Part shown: positions 42,405-51,515 of the stretch, in pieces
How positions within the stretch are numbered: the first letter of the stretch is position 1
Layout of the letters: each line of letters opens with the position of its first letter
Assembly (NCBI GenBank): GCA_900539715.1
Contig: UQDA01000003.1
Coordinates: forward strand, 1-64,000
Length of the DNA stretch: 64,000 nucleotides
From: an uncultured Lachnospiraceae bacterium
GTDB taxonomy: Bacteria > Bacillota > Clostridia > Lachnospirales > Lachnospiraceae
Direction: 5' to 3'
Position numbers and translations under genes: made by a program
Notes under the pieces: model-generated
The model's input: the letters and a program-made list of their open reading frames with translations, nothing else
What the model was told of the DNA's origin: nothing
Databases searched by the model: none

Positions 42405-43889
42405 ATGAGTATTACTTCCTTTTCCTTCCTGTGCCTGTTTGCAGTATCGCTGCTTCTCTATTATGTGATACCCAAAAAGGCGCAGTGGAGCTTCCTGCTG
42501 CTGCTCAGCGCCGGATATTTTCTGACATCGGACGGAGTGAAGGCGGGCGGCTGGTATTTGATATTATATCCGCTGGCAGCGGTTGCGGCGGTCTATTTTG
42601 CGGCACTTACGATAGACAGTACAAAAGAGCAGAAGAAAAAGAGGGCTGCTCTTATTTGTGCTGTCATCTTTTGCGTTGCCCTGCTGTGCACACTGAAATT
42701 TTTCGGTCTGGGGCTTCTTGTCCCGATGGGCATCTCCTTCTATACACTGACGCTTCTGGGATATCTGTTCGATGTTTACTATGAGATAGGGCCGGTGCAG
42801 AGAAATTATGCGAAGCTTCTTTTGTTCGGATGTTATTTTCCGACGATGATATCGGGACCTATCTTAAAATACGGCGAGATGGAAAAGCAGATGTACGAAA
42901 GCCGCCGTTTTGACTACAGGCGGGTGACGTTCGGCATGCAGCGGATGATACTGGGCTTTTTGAAAAAGCTCGTCATTTCCGAGCGTCTGGCGCTCATCGC
43001 CAATGAGGTATTCAACAATTATCAGAGCTACAGCGGGCTTTCCATATGGGCAGGCGCGGCAGCGTTTACATTCCAGCTTTACACGGATTTTGACGGCTGC
43101 ATGGATATCGTGCTGGGGCTGTCAGAGTGCTTTGGCATCCGTCTCCCTGAAAATTTCAGCGCGCCGTTTCTTGCGCGCAGCATTTCGGAGTACTGGCGCA
43201 GATGGCATATCAGCCTTGGCAACTGGCTGAAGGATTATCTGTTCTACCCGCTTCTTCGGACGAAGTTTTTTATGACCCTTCCGAAAAAGCTAAAGGACAG
43301 GGTAGGTAAAAAGAGGGCAAAGCAGATAACGACCTTTTCCGCAATGTTCATTTTGTGGTTTACGATCGGCTACTGGCACGGCGGGACATGGAATTTCATT
43401 ATCGGTTCCGGACTGCTGCACTGGTTTTATATTGTGTCAGGCGAGCTGATGGAGCCTCTCTTTGTGAAGTGGCGCACATTTTTCCATGTGGATACAGAAA
43501 ATAAATGGTTTATCCTGTTCCAGAGGGTAAGGATGTTTGTGCTCGTGATGCTGGGGCTTATCTTTTTCAGGAATACGCAGGTTTTGGATGCGGTGTATAT
43601 GATAGGGCGCGGTTTTTCGGGACTCGGGACAGAGCTGTTTGCCTCCGGCGTGCTTTCAGGGATTGGGATGGACTGGATCGAGTGCACTATCGTGCTCGTA
43701 TCCCTGCTGTTTACTTCATGGATTTCCGTAAAAAGTCAGAAAGAGGATTTGCGGGAGAAGCTGGCGTCAGTACCGCTGGTGCTGAGGTGGGCAATTTTGT
43801 ACGCGCTGATATTTTATGTGATACTGCTCGGCAAATACGGGCCGGGTTACAGCGCATCGGAGTTTATTTATCAGAATTTCAAGGTTTGA
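42405..43889 (+). CDS. MBOAT family O-acyltransferase
   Basis: Integral membrane protein (494 aa, about eleven helices) of the membrane-bound O-acyltransferase family that includes DltB, AlgI and PatA. The invariant His is in TIGYWHGGTWNFI, and YWRRWHISLGNWLKDYLFYPL is the second family signature. It should carry an acyl group across the membrane, probably from the upstream carrier protein, to a glycan or to the partner protein encoded downstream. It starts 16 bases after the carrier protein gene. Confidence 0.92.
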   Translation: MSITSFSFLCLFAVSLLLYYVIPKKAQWSFLLLLSAGYFLTSDGVKAGGWYLILYPLAAVAAVYFAALTIDSTKEQKKKRAALICAVIFCVALLCTLKFFGLGLLVPMGISFYTLTLLGYLFDVYYEIGPVQRNYAKLLLFGCYFPTMISGPILKYGEMEKQMYESRRFDYRRVTFGMQRMILGFLKKLVISERLALIANEVFNNYQSYSGLSIWAGAAAFTFQLYTDFDGCMDIVLGLSECFGIRLPENFSAPFLARSISEYWRRWHISLGNWLKDYLFYPLLRTKFFMTLPKKLKDRVGKKRAKQITTFSAMFILWFTIGYWHGGTWNFIIGSGLLHWFYIVSGELMEPLFVKWRTFFHVDTENKWFILFQRVRMFVLVMLGLIFFRNTQVLDAVYMIGRGFSGLGTELFASGVLSGIGMDWIECTIVLVSLLFTSWISVKSQKEDLREKLASVPLVLRWAILYALIFYVILLGKYGPGYSASEFIYQNFKV

Positions 43890-43902
43890 GCAGGAGCAGC
43901 AG

Positions 43903-44979
43903 ATGACAAAAAAGCAGGCGGCAAAGGCGGTCGTTTTTCTGGCCGGATTTCTTTTCATATTGATGACGGTGACTTATATCATCCGCACGAACGGGGATGT
44001 GAAAGACCGGTTTACCGGATTTTATGCGGAAAAGGACGATACGATCGACGTGATAATGGTCGGTTCCAGCCCGGTCTATCCCTATTACAGCGCGCCGAAG
44101 CTATACGGGGAGGCAGGTATCGCAGCATATCCTCTGTCCACCAACAATCAGCGTCCCAAAGCGATTAAGTATCTTTTAAAGGAAGCGTTAAAAACGCAGG
44201 ATCCGTCGTTATTTGTGATAGAGCTCAGGATGTTTACGATGCCGGACGAGGAATGGGAAGACACGATGGTGTTTACCAGAGGCGTGACAGATAACATGAA
44301 ATATTCCCTGAACCGGATACAGGCGATCAACGCGCTGGTGAGCGATAAGAGCGAGCGCTATACCTACTATTTTGATATTTTTAAATATCATTCCAACTGG
44401 AAGACGATGGTAATGCCCAGCCAGCTGGCATGCTGGCGTTATGAAAAGGCGGATCCGATGAAGGGGCTGCAGATAAAAGAGGGGGTAGGCCCGGCAGAGT
44501 GGATGGACTATTCCGGCATTACAGAGGAAAAAGAGCCGGAGCAGGAGCAGATAGAGGTACTCAGAGACCTGCTGGATTATATCGGGGAGAGCGGAAAAGA
44601 AGCGCTGTTCATCGTTTCTCCTTATGTGATGGAGAGCGTGGAAACACGGATGCAGTTTAACTATCTGGAACGGGTCATTACGGAGGCGGGCTATCCGGTG
44701 CTGGATTTCAACAGGCACATCGAAGAGATCGGGATTGATTTCTCAGAGGATTTTTATGATTACGGAAGTCATGTGAATGCGCTCGGAGAAGTAAAGTGTA
44801 CGGAATTCTTAAAAAAATATCTGACAGACAATTATGACCTGCCCGACCGGAGAGGCGTGAAAGGATACGAAAGCTGGGATGAGGCATGGGAGCTGTATCA
44901 GAGAAAGCAGGCGGAGGCAGAGGCGCGATGCAGGGAAGACATTGCGAATGAAAACTGGGCGCCTGAGGTAGCAGAGTAA
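43903..44979 (+). CDS. Membrane-anchored SGNH-like acyltransferase partner, DltD/AlgX-like
   Basis: Protein of 358 aa with one N-terminal membrane anchor (about 8-28) and an outside domain. MVGSSPVYPYY carries the SGNH nucleophile Ser, LFVIELRMF is a core strand, and FYDYGSHVNALG supplies the Asp and His seen at the end of DltD and AlgX/AlgJ-type domains. Such partners complete the transfer of acyl groups brought out by an MBOAT protein. It lies 13 bases after the MBOAT gene. The C-terminal 40 residues are charged and likely helical. Confidence 0.78.
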   Translation: MTKKQAAKAVVFLAGFLFILMTVTYIIRTNGDVKDRFTGFYAEKDDTIDVIMVGSSPVYPYYSAPKLYGEAGIAAYPLSTNNQRPKAIKYLLKEALKTQDPSLFVIELRMFTMPDEEWEDTMVFTRGVTDNMKYSLNRIQAINALVSDKSERYTYYFDIFKYHSNWKTMVMPSQLACWRYEKADPMKGLQIKEGVGPAEWMDYSGITEEKEPEQEQIEVLRDLLDYIGESGKEALFIVSPYVMESVETRMQFNYLERVITEAGYPVLDFNRHIEEIGIDFSEDFYDYGSHVNALGEVKCTEFLKKYLTDNYDLPDRRGVKGYESWDEAWELYQRKQAEAEARCREDIANENWAPEVAE

Positions 44980-45000
44980 GACAGGAAAGGAGGCGGCGTT

Positions 45001-46884
45001 ATGTGCGGCATCGCAGGTTTTTGCAATCGTCAGAAAAGCTGGCGGGAAGATATTGAACTTATGAAGGACAGACTGATATCCAGAGGCCCGGATGCGGAGG
45101 GCACATGGGTCAGTCCGGATGAGGATGTGACACTGGGACACCGCCGGCTTTCTATCATGGACCTGTCGCCTGCCGGAGCGCAGCCGATGGTCTCTCACAG
45201 CGGAAGGTACGTGATTTCCTATAATGGGGAAATTTATAACTGCAAAGAGGTGGAGAAGCGCCTGCGCAGGGAGGGACGCCTGAAAGAGTTGAACGGCGGT
45301 TCGGATACGGAGGTGCTTTTAGAGGCGCTGGAGGCATGGGGCGTCAAAGAAGGGATTTCAGCCTGTAAGGGAATGTTCGCCATTGCTCTTTATGATAAAA
45401 AAGAGAAAAGCCTTTTTCTGATACGAGACCGGGTAGGGGAAAAGCCGCTGTACTTTGGAATGGTGGGTGAAAGCTTTGTTTTTGCGTCGGAGCTGGGAGC
45501 GATAACGGCCCTGCCGGATTTTCATAATCCGATCAATCGGGAAGTGCTCGACATTTATATGGTTCATGGATATATCCCGGCGCCGTATTCGGTTTATGAG
45601 GGGATTTATAAGCTGGAGCCGGGAAAGATACTGCGGATACGCCCGCCCTATCGGGAATGGGACATACAAACTTACTGGTCGATGGCAGAGACCGCAAAAA
45701 GGGGACAGGAAAATCTGTTCCGGGGAAGCTTTGCAGAAGCATCCGGGGAACTGGAACGACTTCTGACGGAATCAGTGAAAGGACAGATGATATCGGATGT
45801 GCCTCTGGGCGCTTTTTTGTCCGCGGGCATTGACAGCTCTACGGTCGTTTCTCTGATGCAGTCTGTTTCCGATAAAAAAGTAAAGACTTTTACGATAGGG
45901 ATGGAAGACAGCGCCTATGACGAGGCGGAGGCTGCCGCCAGGATAGCGGCGTATCTGGGAACGGAGCATACGGAGCTTGTGATCACGGAAAAGGATGCAA
46001 AGGAAGCGCTTCCGAAGCTGGATGGTATGTTCGGGGAACCTTTTGCGGATTCTTCGCAGATACCGACCTGGCTGGTAAGCAGGCTGACCCGGGAGCATGT
46101 GACAGTTTCGCTGAGCGGCGACGGCGGCGACGAGCTGTTCTGCGGTTATGGAACGTATCAGTCTGTCGGAAGCGCTTGGGAGAAGCTGCGGAAAATTCCG
46201 TATCCTCTGCGCAGGCAGGCGGCAAAGCTGCTGACAGACGGAATTTTTTCGGGAAAAGAGAGCAGTCAGATACGGGGAATGCTTCTGTCTGCAAGGACGC
46301 CGGAGGAGCTTTATCAAAAATCAAACCTGTCCGAGCCGTTTTTAGGAAAGCTGACAGTGCGGACAGGAACGGCCAAAAGCGTGTTTGATACGTATGAGAG
46401 CGGTTTTTTGCCGGGAGTACACAATAATCTGATGCTGATGGATCTGCTGATGTACCATCCGGACGATATCCTGACGAAGGTAGACCGGACGGCAATGTCG
46501 GTGTCTCTGGAAAGCCGTGTGCCGATGCTCGACCGGGATGTGGTGGAATTTGCGTGGACACTGCCCGTTTCCATGAAATGGCAGGACGGCAGGGGCAAGC
46601 TGATACTGCGCGATGTGCTGTACCGCCATGTGCCGAAGGAGCTGATGGAGCGCCCGAAAAAAGGGTTTTCCATCCCGATACGGAAGTGGCTGAAGGAGCC
46701 GGAGCTGTTTGCGTGGGCAAAGGAGCTTCTGGCGGAGGATAAAATACGCCGGGAGGGATATTTTGACCCTGAAATGGTAAAAAGGCTGTGGGACGATTTT
46801 GAACAGCGGGGCATCTGGCGCAAGCAGATATGGCATCTTCTGCGCTTTGAGAGCTGGCTGGAAAACGAGGCGAAGATAAGCTGA
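45001..46884 (+). CDS. asnB: Asparagine synthetase B-like amidotransferase, second copy
   Basis: Glutamine-dependent amidotransferase (627 aa) with catalytic Cys2 (MCGIAGF), RLSIMDLSPAGAQPM and NGEIYN in the glutaminase domain and FLSAGIDSSTVV in the ATP-pyrophosphatase loop (Ala in place of the first Gly of the copy at 39086). KVDRTAMSVSLESRVPMLD is intact, so the enzyme looks active. It is similar in length to the copy at 39086 but clearly diverged, which suggests different substrates. AGGAGG is 6 bases before the ATG. Confidence 0.9.
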   Translation: MCGIAGFCNRQKSWREDIELMKDRLISRGPDAEGTWVSPDEDVTLGHRRLSIMDLSPAGAQPMVSHSGRYVISYNGEIYNCKEVEKRLRREGRLKELNGGSDTEVLLEALEAWGVKEGISACKGMFAIALYDKKEKSLFLIRDRVGEKPLYFGMVGESFVFASELGAITALPDFHNPINREVLDIYMVHGYIPAPYSVYEGIYKLEPGKILRIRPPYREWDIQTYWSMAETAKRGQENLFRGSFAEASGELERLLTESVKGQMISDVPLGAFLSAGIDSSTVVSLMQSVSDKKVKTFTIGMEDSAYDEAEAAARIAAYLGTEHTELVITEKDAKEALPKLDGMFGEPFADSSQIPTWLVSRLTREHVTVSLSGDGGDELFCGYGTYQSVGSAWEKLRKIPYPLRRQAAKLLTDGIFSGKESSQIRGMLLSARTPEELYQKSNLSEPFLGKLTVRTGTAKSVFDTYESGFLPGVHNNLMLMDLLMYHPDDILTKVDRTAMSVSLESRVPMLDRDVVEFAWTLPVSMKWQDGRGKLILRDVLYRHVPKELMERPKKGFSIPIRKWLKEPELFAWAKELLAEDKIRREGYFDPEMVKRLWDDFEQRGIWRKQIWHLLRFESWLENEAKIS

Positions 46885-46885
46885 T

Positions 46886-47950
46886 ATGGACATCATGAAC
46901 GGATATGCTCCGGCGCGTATTTCGCAGGAGCGGCAGGAACAAAAAATCTCCGTCATCGTGACGGTATATAATATCGAACGTTATCTGGAAAGGGCTGTGG
47001 ATTCAATTCTTTCCCAGACATACCGGAATCTGGAAGTCATCCTCGTAGACGACGGCTCGACGGATAAAAGCGGGGAGCTTTGCGACAGCTATACCCGAAA
47101 GGACAGCAGGGTAAAGGCTGTACACAAGGAAAACGGCGGCGCATACAGTGCGAGGAATGCGGGACTTTCCGCAGCATCGGGGGAGCTTGTGACGTTTGTG
47201 GACGGCGATGACTGGATAGACGCAGAGATGTATGAAACGCTCGTTTCGGCGATGGAGGAACAGGGGACGGATATGGCGGTATGCCGTTACCGGAAGGTGT
47301 TCGACGACCACACGGATGACCGTTCAACGCCGCTTGCCGCGGTGTTTGAGGGGCAGGAGCTTCTTGCAAAATATCTGGAAGAGGATGAAAAATGGCTCAT
47401 CCAGACGGCGGTCTGGAATAAGCTGTGGCGCAGAAGTTTGAGCGAGGGACTGAAATTCCCACAGAGCCTGTATGAAGACATGTATTTTACGATACGCCTG
47501 CTGGCAAGATCCCAAAAGAGCGTTTATCTGGATACGGCGTTTTATAATTATTACTGCAGCAGGGCTGAGAGTACAACAAATATCGGATTAAGCCAGAAAA
47601 CGTTTGATGACCTGATCCCCAATTTTTATGACAGGAGCGCCTTCCTGCGGGAAATCGGCAGGGAGGATCTGGCGCTTTTGCAGGACTATTATCTGTACAA
47701 GAGGCTGCTGCTGTTCTACACGGCGGTGCAGAGGAGCAGGGATGCGCGCAAAAAGGAGCACAAGGCGTTTCTGGCGCAGAAGCTTAGGGAGGGGAAACCG
47801 TCTTATCCGGCGATATTTTCCATTCCGCAGGCCAACCCTAAGGAATATCAGAAAATGAAGCTGTTTTTGAAATGTCCGGCGCTGTATGTGCCGGCAATGA
47901 TATTGAATGATTCGGTCATCGTCCCGCTGAAGCAGCGATTAAGACGGTAA
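46886..47950 (+). CDS. GT2 glycosyltransferase
   Basis: Cytoplasmic GT-A glycosyltransferase (354 aa). After a 20-residue variable lead comes ISVIVTVYNIERYLERAVDS, then ILVDDGSTDKSGE and the acceptor-side FVDGDDWID with the DxD-like acid cluster. The remaining 200 residues form the variable acceptor domain. It follows asnB by only one base, so no clear ribosome binding site is available for the ATG at 46886 and translation may be coupled or start at 46895. Confidence 0.88.
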   Translation: MDIMNGYAPARISQERQEQKISVIVTVYNIERYLERAVDSILSQTYRNLEVILVDDGSTDKSGELCDSYTRKDSRVKAVHKENGGAYSARNAGLSAASGELVTFVDGDDWIDAEMYETLVSAMEEQGTDMAVCRYRKVFDDHTDDRSTPLAAVFEGQELLAKYLEEDEKWLIQTAVWNKLWRRSLSEGLKFPQSLYEDMYFTIRLLARSQKSVYLDTAFYNYYCSRAESTTNIGLSQKTFDDLIPNFYDRSAFLREIGREDLALLQDYYLYKRLLLFYTAVQRSRDARKKEHKAFLAQKLREGKPSYPAIFSIPQANPKEYQKMKLFLKCPALYVPAMILNDSVIVPLKQRLRR

Positions 47951-47961
47951 GCTGTAAAAAG

Positions 47962-47979
47962 GCGCACACTATTTTGCGC
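47962..47979 (+). promoter_or_regulatory. Leader hairpin before the fucosyltransferase gene
   Basis: GCGCA (47962-47966) pairs with TGCGC (47975-47979) over an 8-base AT-rich loop, upstream of the GAGGTGAGGA ribosome binding region. Confidence 0.35.
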
Positions 47980-48008
47980 AGAATAAATGGAAACGAGGTG
48001 AGGACAGC

Positions 48009-48923
48009 ATGGTAGCGGTGCAGTTATCCGGAGGACTGGGCAATCAGATGTTTGAATATGCCCTGTATCTGAAACTGAAATCCATGGGAAAAGAAGTGAA
48101 GATAGACGATTTTACCTGCTATGGGGAGCAGGAGCTGCAGCGTACAAACCAGCTTTCTGTATTCGGCGTTTCCTATGAGCGGCTTTCCGAACAGGAATAT
48201 ATCGGGCTGACCGATTCCTCCATGCGTCCGGCGGACCGGGTGCGGAGGAAGCTTTTGGGACGCAGGGACCTGTCGTATAGAGAGGCATCCTGCAATTTTG
48301 ACCCGGAGGTGCTGGAGCGTGAACCGGCGCTTCTGTTGGGATATTTTCAGTCGGAAAAATATTTTTCGGATATCAGAGAGCAGGTACGGGAGGCGTTCCG
48401 GTTCCGGATAAAAGAGGCGGGAACGACCGAAGCAGCCATAAACGGAGCATCAGACAAAACGGCAGGCATCGTTCTTCCAAAAGAGCAGAGCAGGCTGCTT
48501 TCCCGAATCCGCGGCTGCGAGGCGGTGAGCGTACACATCCGCCGGGGCGATTATCTTTCCGCGCAGAATCAGGCAATGTTTGGCGGGATATGTGATGAAG
48601 CCTATTATGAGCGGGCTGTTGCAGAGATGAAAAGACGTCTGCCGGAGGCGGTATTTTTCTTTTTTTCCAATGATCCGGAGTGGGTGAAAGAGCGTTATCG
48701 CGGGCAGGACTGCGTAGTCGTGGAGGGAAACGGTGAAGACGCAGGCTTTCGGGATATGTTTCTGATGAGCCGGTGCAGACATCACATCATGGCGAACAGT
48801 TCCTTTTCCTGGTGGGGCGCGTGGCTGGACGACAATCCGGATAAGATTGTGATCGCGCCAAAGAAATGGTTTAACGACAGGGAGTGCCGGGATATCTATA
48901 CGGATGGGATGATACGGCTGTAA
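48009..48923 (+). CDS. GT11 alpha-1,2-fucosyltransferase-like glycosyltransferase
   Basis: Glycosyltransferase of 304 aa. It has the three GT11 signatures: QLSGGLGNQMFEYAL at the start, VSVHIRRGDYL (donor-phosphate-binding Arg) and HHIMANSSFSWWGAWL. GT11 enzymes use GDP-fucose to make alpha-1,2 links; no GDP-fucose synthesis genes (gmd, fcl) are in the window. The next gene encodes a distant relative of the same fold. Confidence 0.9.
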   Translation: MVAVQLSGGLGNQMFEYALYLKLKSMGKEVKIDDFTCYGEQELQRTNQLSVFGVSYERLSEQEYIGLTDSSMRPADRVRRKLLGRRDLSYREASCNFDPEVLEREPALLLGYFQSEKYFSDIREQVREAFRFRIKEAGTTEAAINGASDKTAGIVLPKEQSRLLSRIRGCEAVSVHIRRGDYLSAQNQAMFGGICDEAYYERAVAEMKRRLPEAVFFFFSNDPEWVKERYRGQDCVVVEGNGEDAGFRDMFLMSRCRHHIMANSSFSWWGAWLDDNPDKIVIAPKKWFNDRECRDIYTDGMIRL

Positions 48924-48934
48924 GGAGGAGCGTT

Positions 48935-49960
48935 ATGATAGGAACACAGATCATGAAAGGACAGGGCATGGGAAACCGGCTGTTCTGCTATGTGACGGCC
49001 AGAGCGGTTGCGGCAGACAGGGGGGCAGAATTTGGAGTACCCGGAAAAGAGATATTGCTGTCGGGGCTGACGGGAATGAATGAAGAGCCTTTTTTGGATC
49101 TGTGGATGGGAAAGGACGCTTCGCCGGAGGATTTTGACAGGGTATATGAGGAAAAGGAGGAGCGGATATATACCGGGGCATGCCGCCATGATATCGTACA
49201 TGGCTGCTATGTGGCGGGCGCAGACAGGGGTGTCACGGACGCGCCGGATGGAACGCTCCTGATGGGGAATCTGCAGGATGAGAGCTATTTTGCAAAGTAC
49301 AGAGGTCAGCTCAAAGACTGGCTGAAGGTAAAGCCGCGTTATGATTCCTACGAATATACGAGGGACAATCTGTGCGTGCTGAATATGCGCGGAGGGGAAT
49401 ATACGACGGAGCCGGCGCTGTTTCTGCGGAAAAAATACTGGACGGACGCAATGGCGTGTATGAAAAAGATCCGTAAAGATATGGAATTTATGATCGTGAC
49501 GGATGATGTGGAGGCGGCACATAAGCTTTTGCCGGGAATCCCGGCGTTCCACTTCCCGGTGCACGGGGATTATGTGACTGTTAAAAATGCGAAATATCTT
49601 ATCATTTCCAATTCGTCTTTCGCCTGTTTCCCGGCATTTACTTCGGAGACGGCACAGAAGATAATTGCCCCGAAATACTGGGCAAGACATAACGTGTCGG
49701 ACGGATATTGGGCTTCTGAACAGAATATTTATAGTGGCTTCGAGTATCTGGACAGAAACGGTGAGCTGTTTTGTGCGGAGGCTTGTCGTGAAGAGCTTGC
49801 GGCATACCGGAGAAACAGCATGGATTTTGCAAAGAAGCATGAAAAGCCGGAGGGGTTCCGGCAAAAGCTTTATGAGGCAGAGGCAAAAGGGCACATGGCT
49901 TCGTATTACGGCGTGAGGGCGGCGCGGAGCCTGCAGAGAAGGATTTCCGGAAAACAGTGA
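48935..49960 (+). CDS. Divergent GT11-like glycosyltransferase
   Basis: Protein of 341 aa not confidently assigned, but it looks like a distant fucosyltransferase-fold enzyme: MKGQGMGNRLFCYVTARAVA parallels the GGLGNQMF loop, VLNMRGGEY parallels the HxRRGDY region with a single Arg, and KYLIISNSSFACFPAF parallels the ANSSFSWWGAW region. Loss of the His and second Arg of the donor loop suggests a different donor or mechanism. GGAGG lies 7 bases upstream of the ATG at 48935; a longer frame from 48884 overlaps the preceding gene and is less likely. Confidence 0.65.
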   Translation: MIGTQIMKGQGMGNRLFCYVTARAVAADRGAEFGVPGKEILLSGLTGMNEEPFLDLWMGKDASPEDFDRVYEEKEERIYTGACRHDIVHGCYVAGADRGVTDAPDGTLLMGNLQDESYFAKYRGQLKDWLKVKPRYDSYEYTRDNLCVLNMRGGEYTTEPALFLRKKYWTDAMACMKKIRKDMEFMIVTDDVEAAHKLLPGIPAFHFPVHGDYVTVKNAKYLIISNSSFACFPAFTSETAQKIIAPKYWARHNVSDGYWASEQNIYSGFEYLDRNGELFCAEACREELAAYRRNSMDFAKKHEKPEGFRQKLYEAEAKGHMASYYGVRAARSLQRRISGKQ

Positions 49961-50009
49961 CCGGGCTGAAAATTATCAGTATGAGTTTAAAGCGAGGAAC
50001 AAAACACAA

Positions 50010-51503
50010 ATGGGGATGTTTGAAACGATAAAAAAACAACCGGAAAAATGGATATACAGGCTGCTCCTGACAGGGTTTCTGGCAAGTATGCTGCCAATCT
50101 GGTATTTGTCCCGTTATGCGGTGCCTGCCTGTGACGATTTTACCTATGGTGTAACGACGTATCAGGCATGGCAGTCGACGCATTCTGTTACAGCGGTGAT
50201 TCAGGCTGCGACGGATATGACCGCGGAGACATGGAGACAGTGGCAGGGCACATGGTCATCTGTATTTCTGATGACTCTGCAGCCGGGGGTATTCGGGGAG
50301 CAGTGGTATTTCCTGACGACCTTTTTGATGACGTTTATGCTGGGCGGCGGGATTTCCGCACTCGTACTGACGGTGTTAAAACAGTTCGGTGTAGCAGGAA
50401 AAGAGATGAAATATGCGCGCGGAAGCTGCCTTCTGGTGCTTTTGCTGCTGACATTTCAGACGATGGTTTCTCCTGTACTGGGACTGTACTGGTATAACGG
50501 AGCACTTCATTATGTATTTATGGAGTCGCTGCTGCTTTTTGAGGCAGCGGCGATGTTAAAGCTTCTTACGGCAAAAAAGAAGGCGGCCAGAGCAGGATGG
50601 ACCGTTTTTACAGTCATATTCGGCGCAGTGCTTGGCGGCGCAAATCTGCTGACCGGGTTACAGGCGGCGATTCTGGGGTGTCTGCTTGTGCTGTATCTGT
50701 TCTGGAAGAAAAAGGAATCCCGTTTTTGGGCGCTTCTTCCGGTCATCGCTAATCTGGCGGGCTTTGCCTTTAACGTGCTTGCGCCGGGCAACAGTATCCG
50801 GGAAAATACGGCGGAGGGCATGGGCGTTGTCATGTCTGTTGCCATGTCTTTTTACTGGGGAGCGGTTTATGTGACCGAATGGCTGACTCCGGTTGTGCTC
50901 ATTGGATTTACGCTGATGCTCCCTCTGATATGGAAGCTTGCAAAAAGGTCGGAAACATCGTTTTTTAAGCCGTTGTGGGCGGCAGGATTAAGCTTCTGCG
51001 TGTTCTCCGCAATGTTTACGCCGACCCTGTTTGCCACGTCCAGCGAAGGACCGGACCGCTGCAAAAATGTGATGCGCATTGTTTTGTATCTGCTTGTATT
51101 TTTTAATCTGTTCAATGGCTTTGGTTGGTGTATGCAGCACAGGAAGGATGGATTGGCTGTGCGGCTTTTGACCGAAGTGGAAAAAAAGACGGCTGTCTGG
51201 ACGGCGGTTCTGACAGTAATGCTTGGGGCGGTGCTCGTGCTGCCTGCTGACAAAAATACATATACGACGATTTCTGCGCTCCGTTCCATTGCAAGCGGAG
51301 AGGCTGCGCAGTATGCAAAGGAAAATGAGGAACGGCTGACGCTTTATGTAAGTGATGAAAAGGATATCGTCATCCGGCCGCTGACTGCGACGCCGTATCT
51401 TCTGCATATCGATGATGTGACAAATGAAGGAGGCAGGGGCTACTGGCTCAATCTGGCTCTGATGGATTATTATGAAAAAGACAGCATAACGGTGTCTGAA
51501 TAG
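50010..51503 (+). CDS. DUF6056-type multi-pass membrane protein
   Basis: Membrane protein (497 aa) with about eleven hydrophobic segments. The first outside loop has VPACDDFTYG followed by WQGTWSS, which matches my recollection of DUF6056 proteins in Firmicute polysaccharide loci. The Asp-Asp pair is placed like the catalytic acid of GT-C glycosyltransferases. A soluble tail (about 425-497) follows the last helix. Function unknown. The ribosome binding site GCGAGGA is 11 bases before the ATG at 50010, so an in-frame ATG at 50016 is also possible. Confidence 0.68.
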   Translation: MGMFETIKKQPEKWIYRLLLTGFLASMLPIWYLSRYAVPACDDFTYGVTTYQAWQSTHSVTAVIQAATDMTAETWRQWQGTWSSVFLMTLQPGVFGEQWYFLTTFLMTFMLGGGISALVLTVLKQFGVAGKEMKYARGSCLLVLLLLTFQTMVSPVLGLYWYNGALHYVFMESLLLFEAAAMLKLLTAKKKAARAGWTVFTVIFGAVLGGANLLTGLQAAILGCLLVLYLFWKKKESRFWALLPVIANLAGFAFNVLAPGNSIRENTAEGMGVVMSVAMSFYWGAVYVTEWLTPVVLIGFTLMLPLIWKLAKRSETSFFKPLWAAGLSFCVFSAMFTPTLFATSSEGPDRCKNVMRIVLYLLVFFNLFNGFGWCMQHRKDGLAVRLLTEVEKKTAVWTAVLTVMLGAVLVLPADKNTYTTISALRSIASGEAAQYAKENEERLTLYVSDEKDIVIRPLTATPYLLHIDDVTNEGGRGYWLNLALMDYYEKDSITVSE

Positions 51504-51515
51504 GAGGAGATAGCT

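Noticed and set aside
45983..46942. Minus-strand open frame of about 320 codons
   Set aside because: It is antisense to the second asnB, and its Pro/Ser/Ala-rich translation looks like a shadow.
48896..49894. Minus-strand open frame of about 330 codons
   Set aside because: It is antisense to the GT11-like gene and has no family features; codon bias of the + strand gene explains it.
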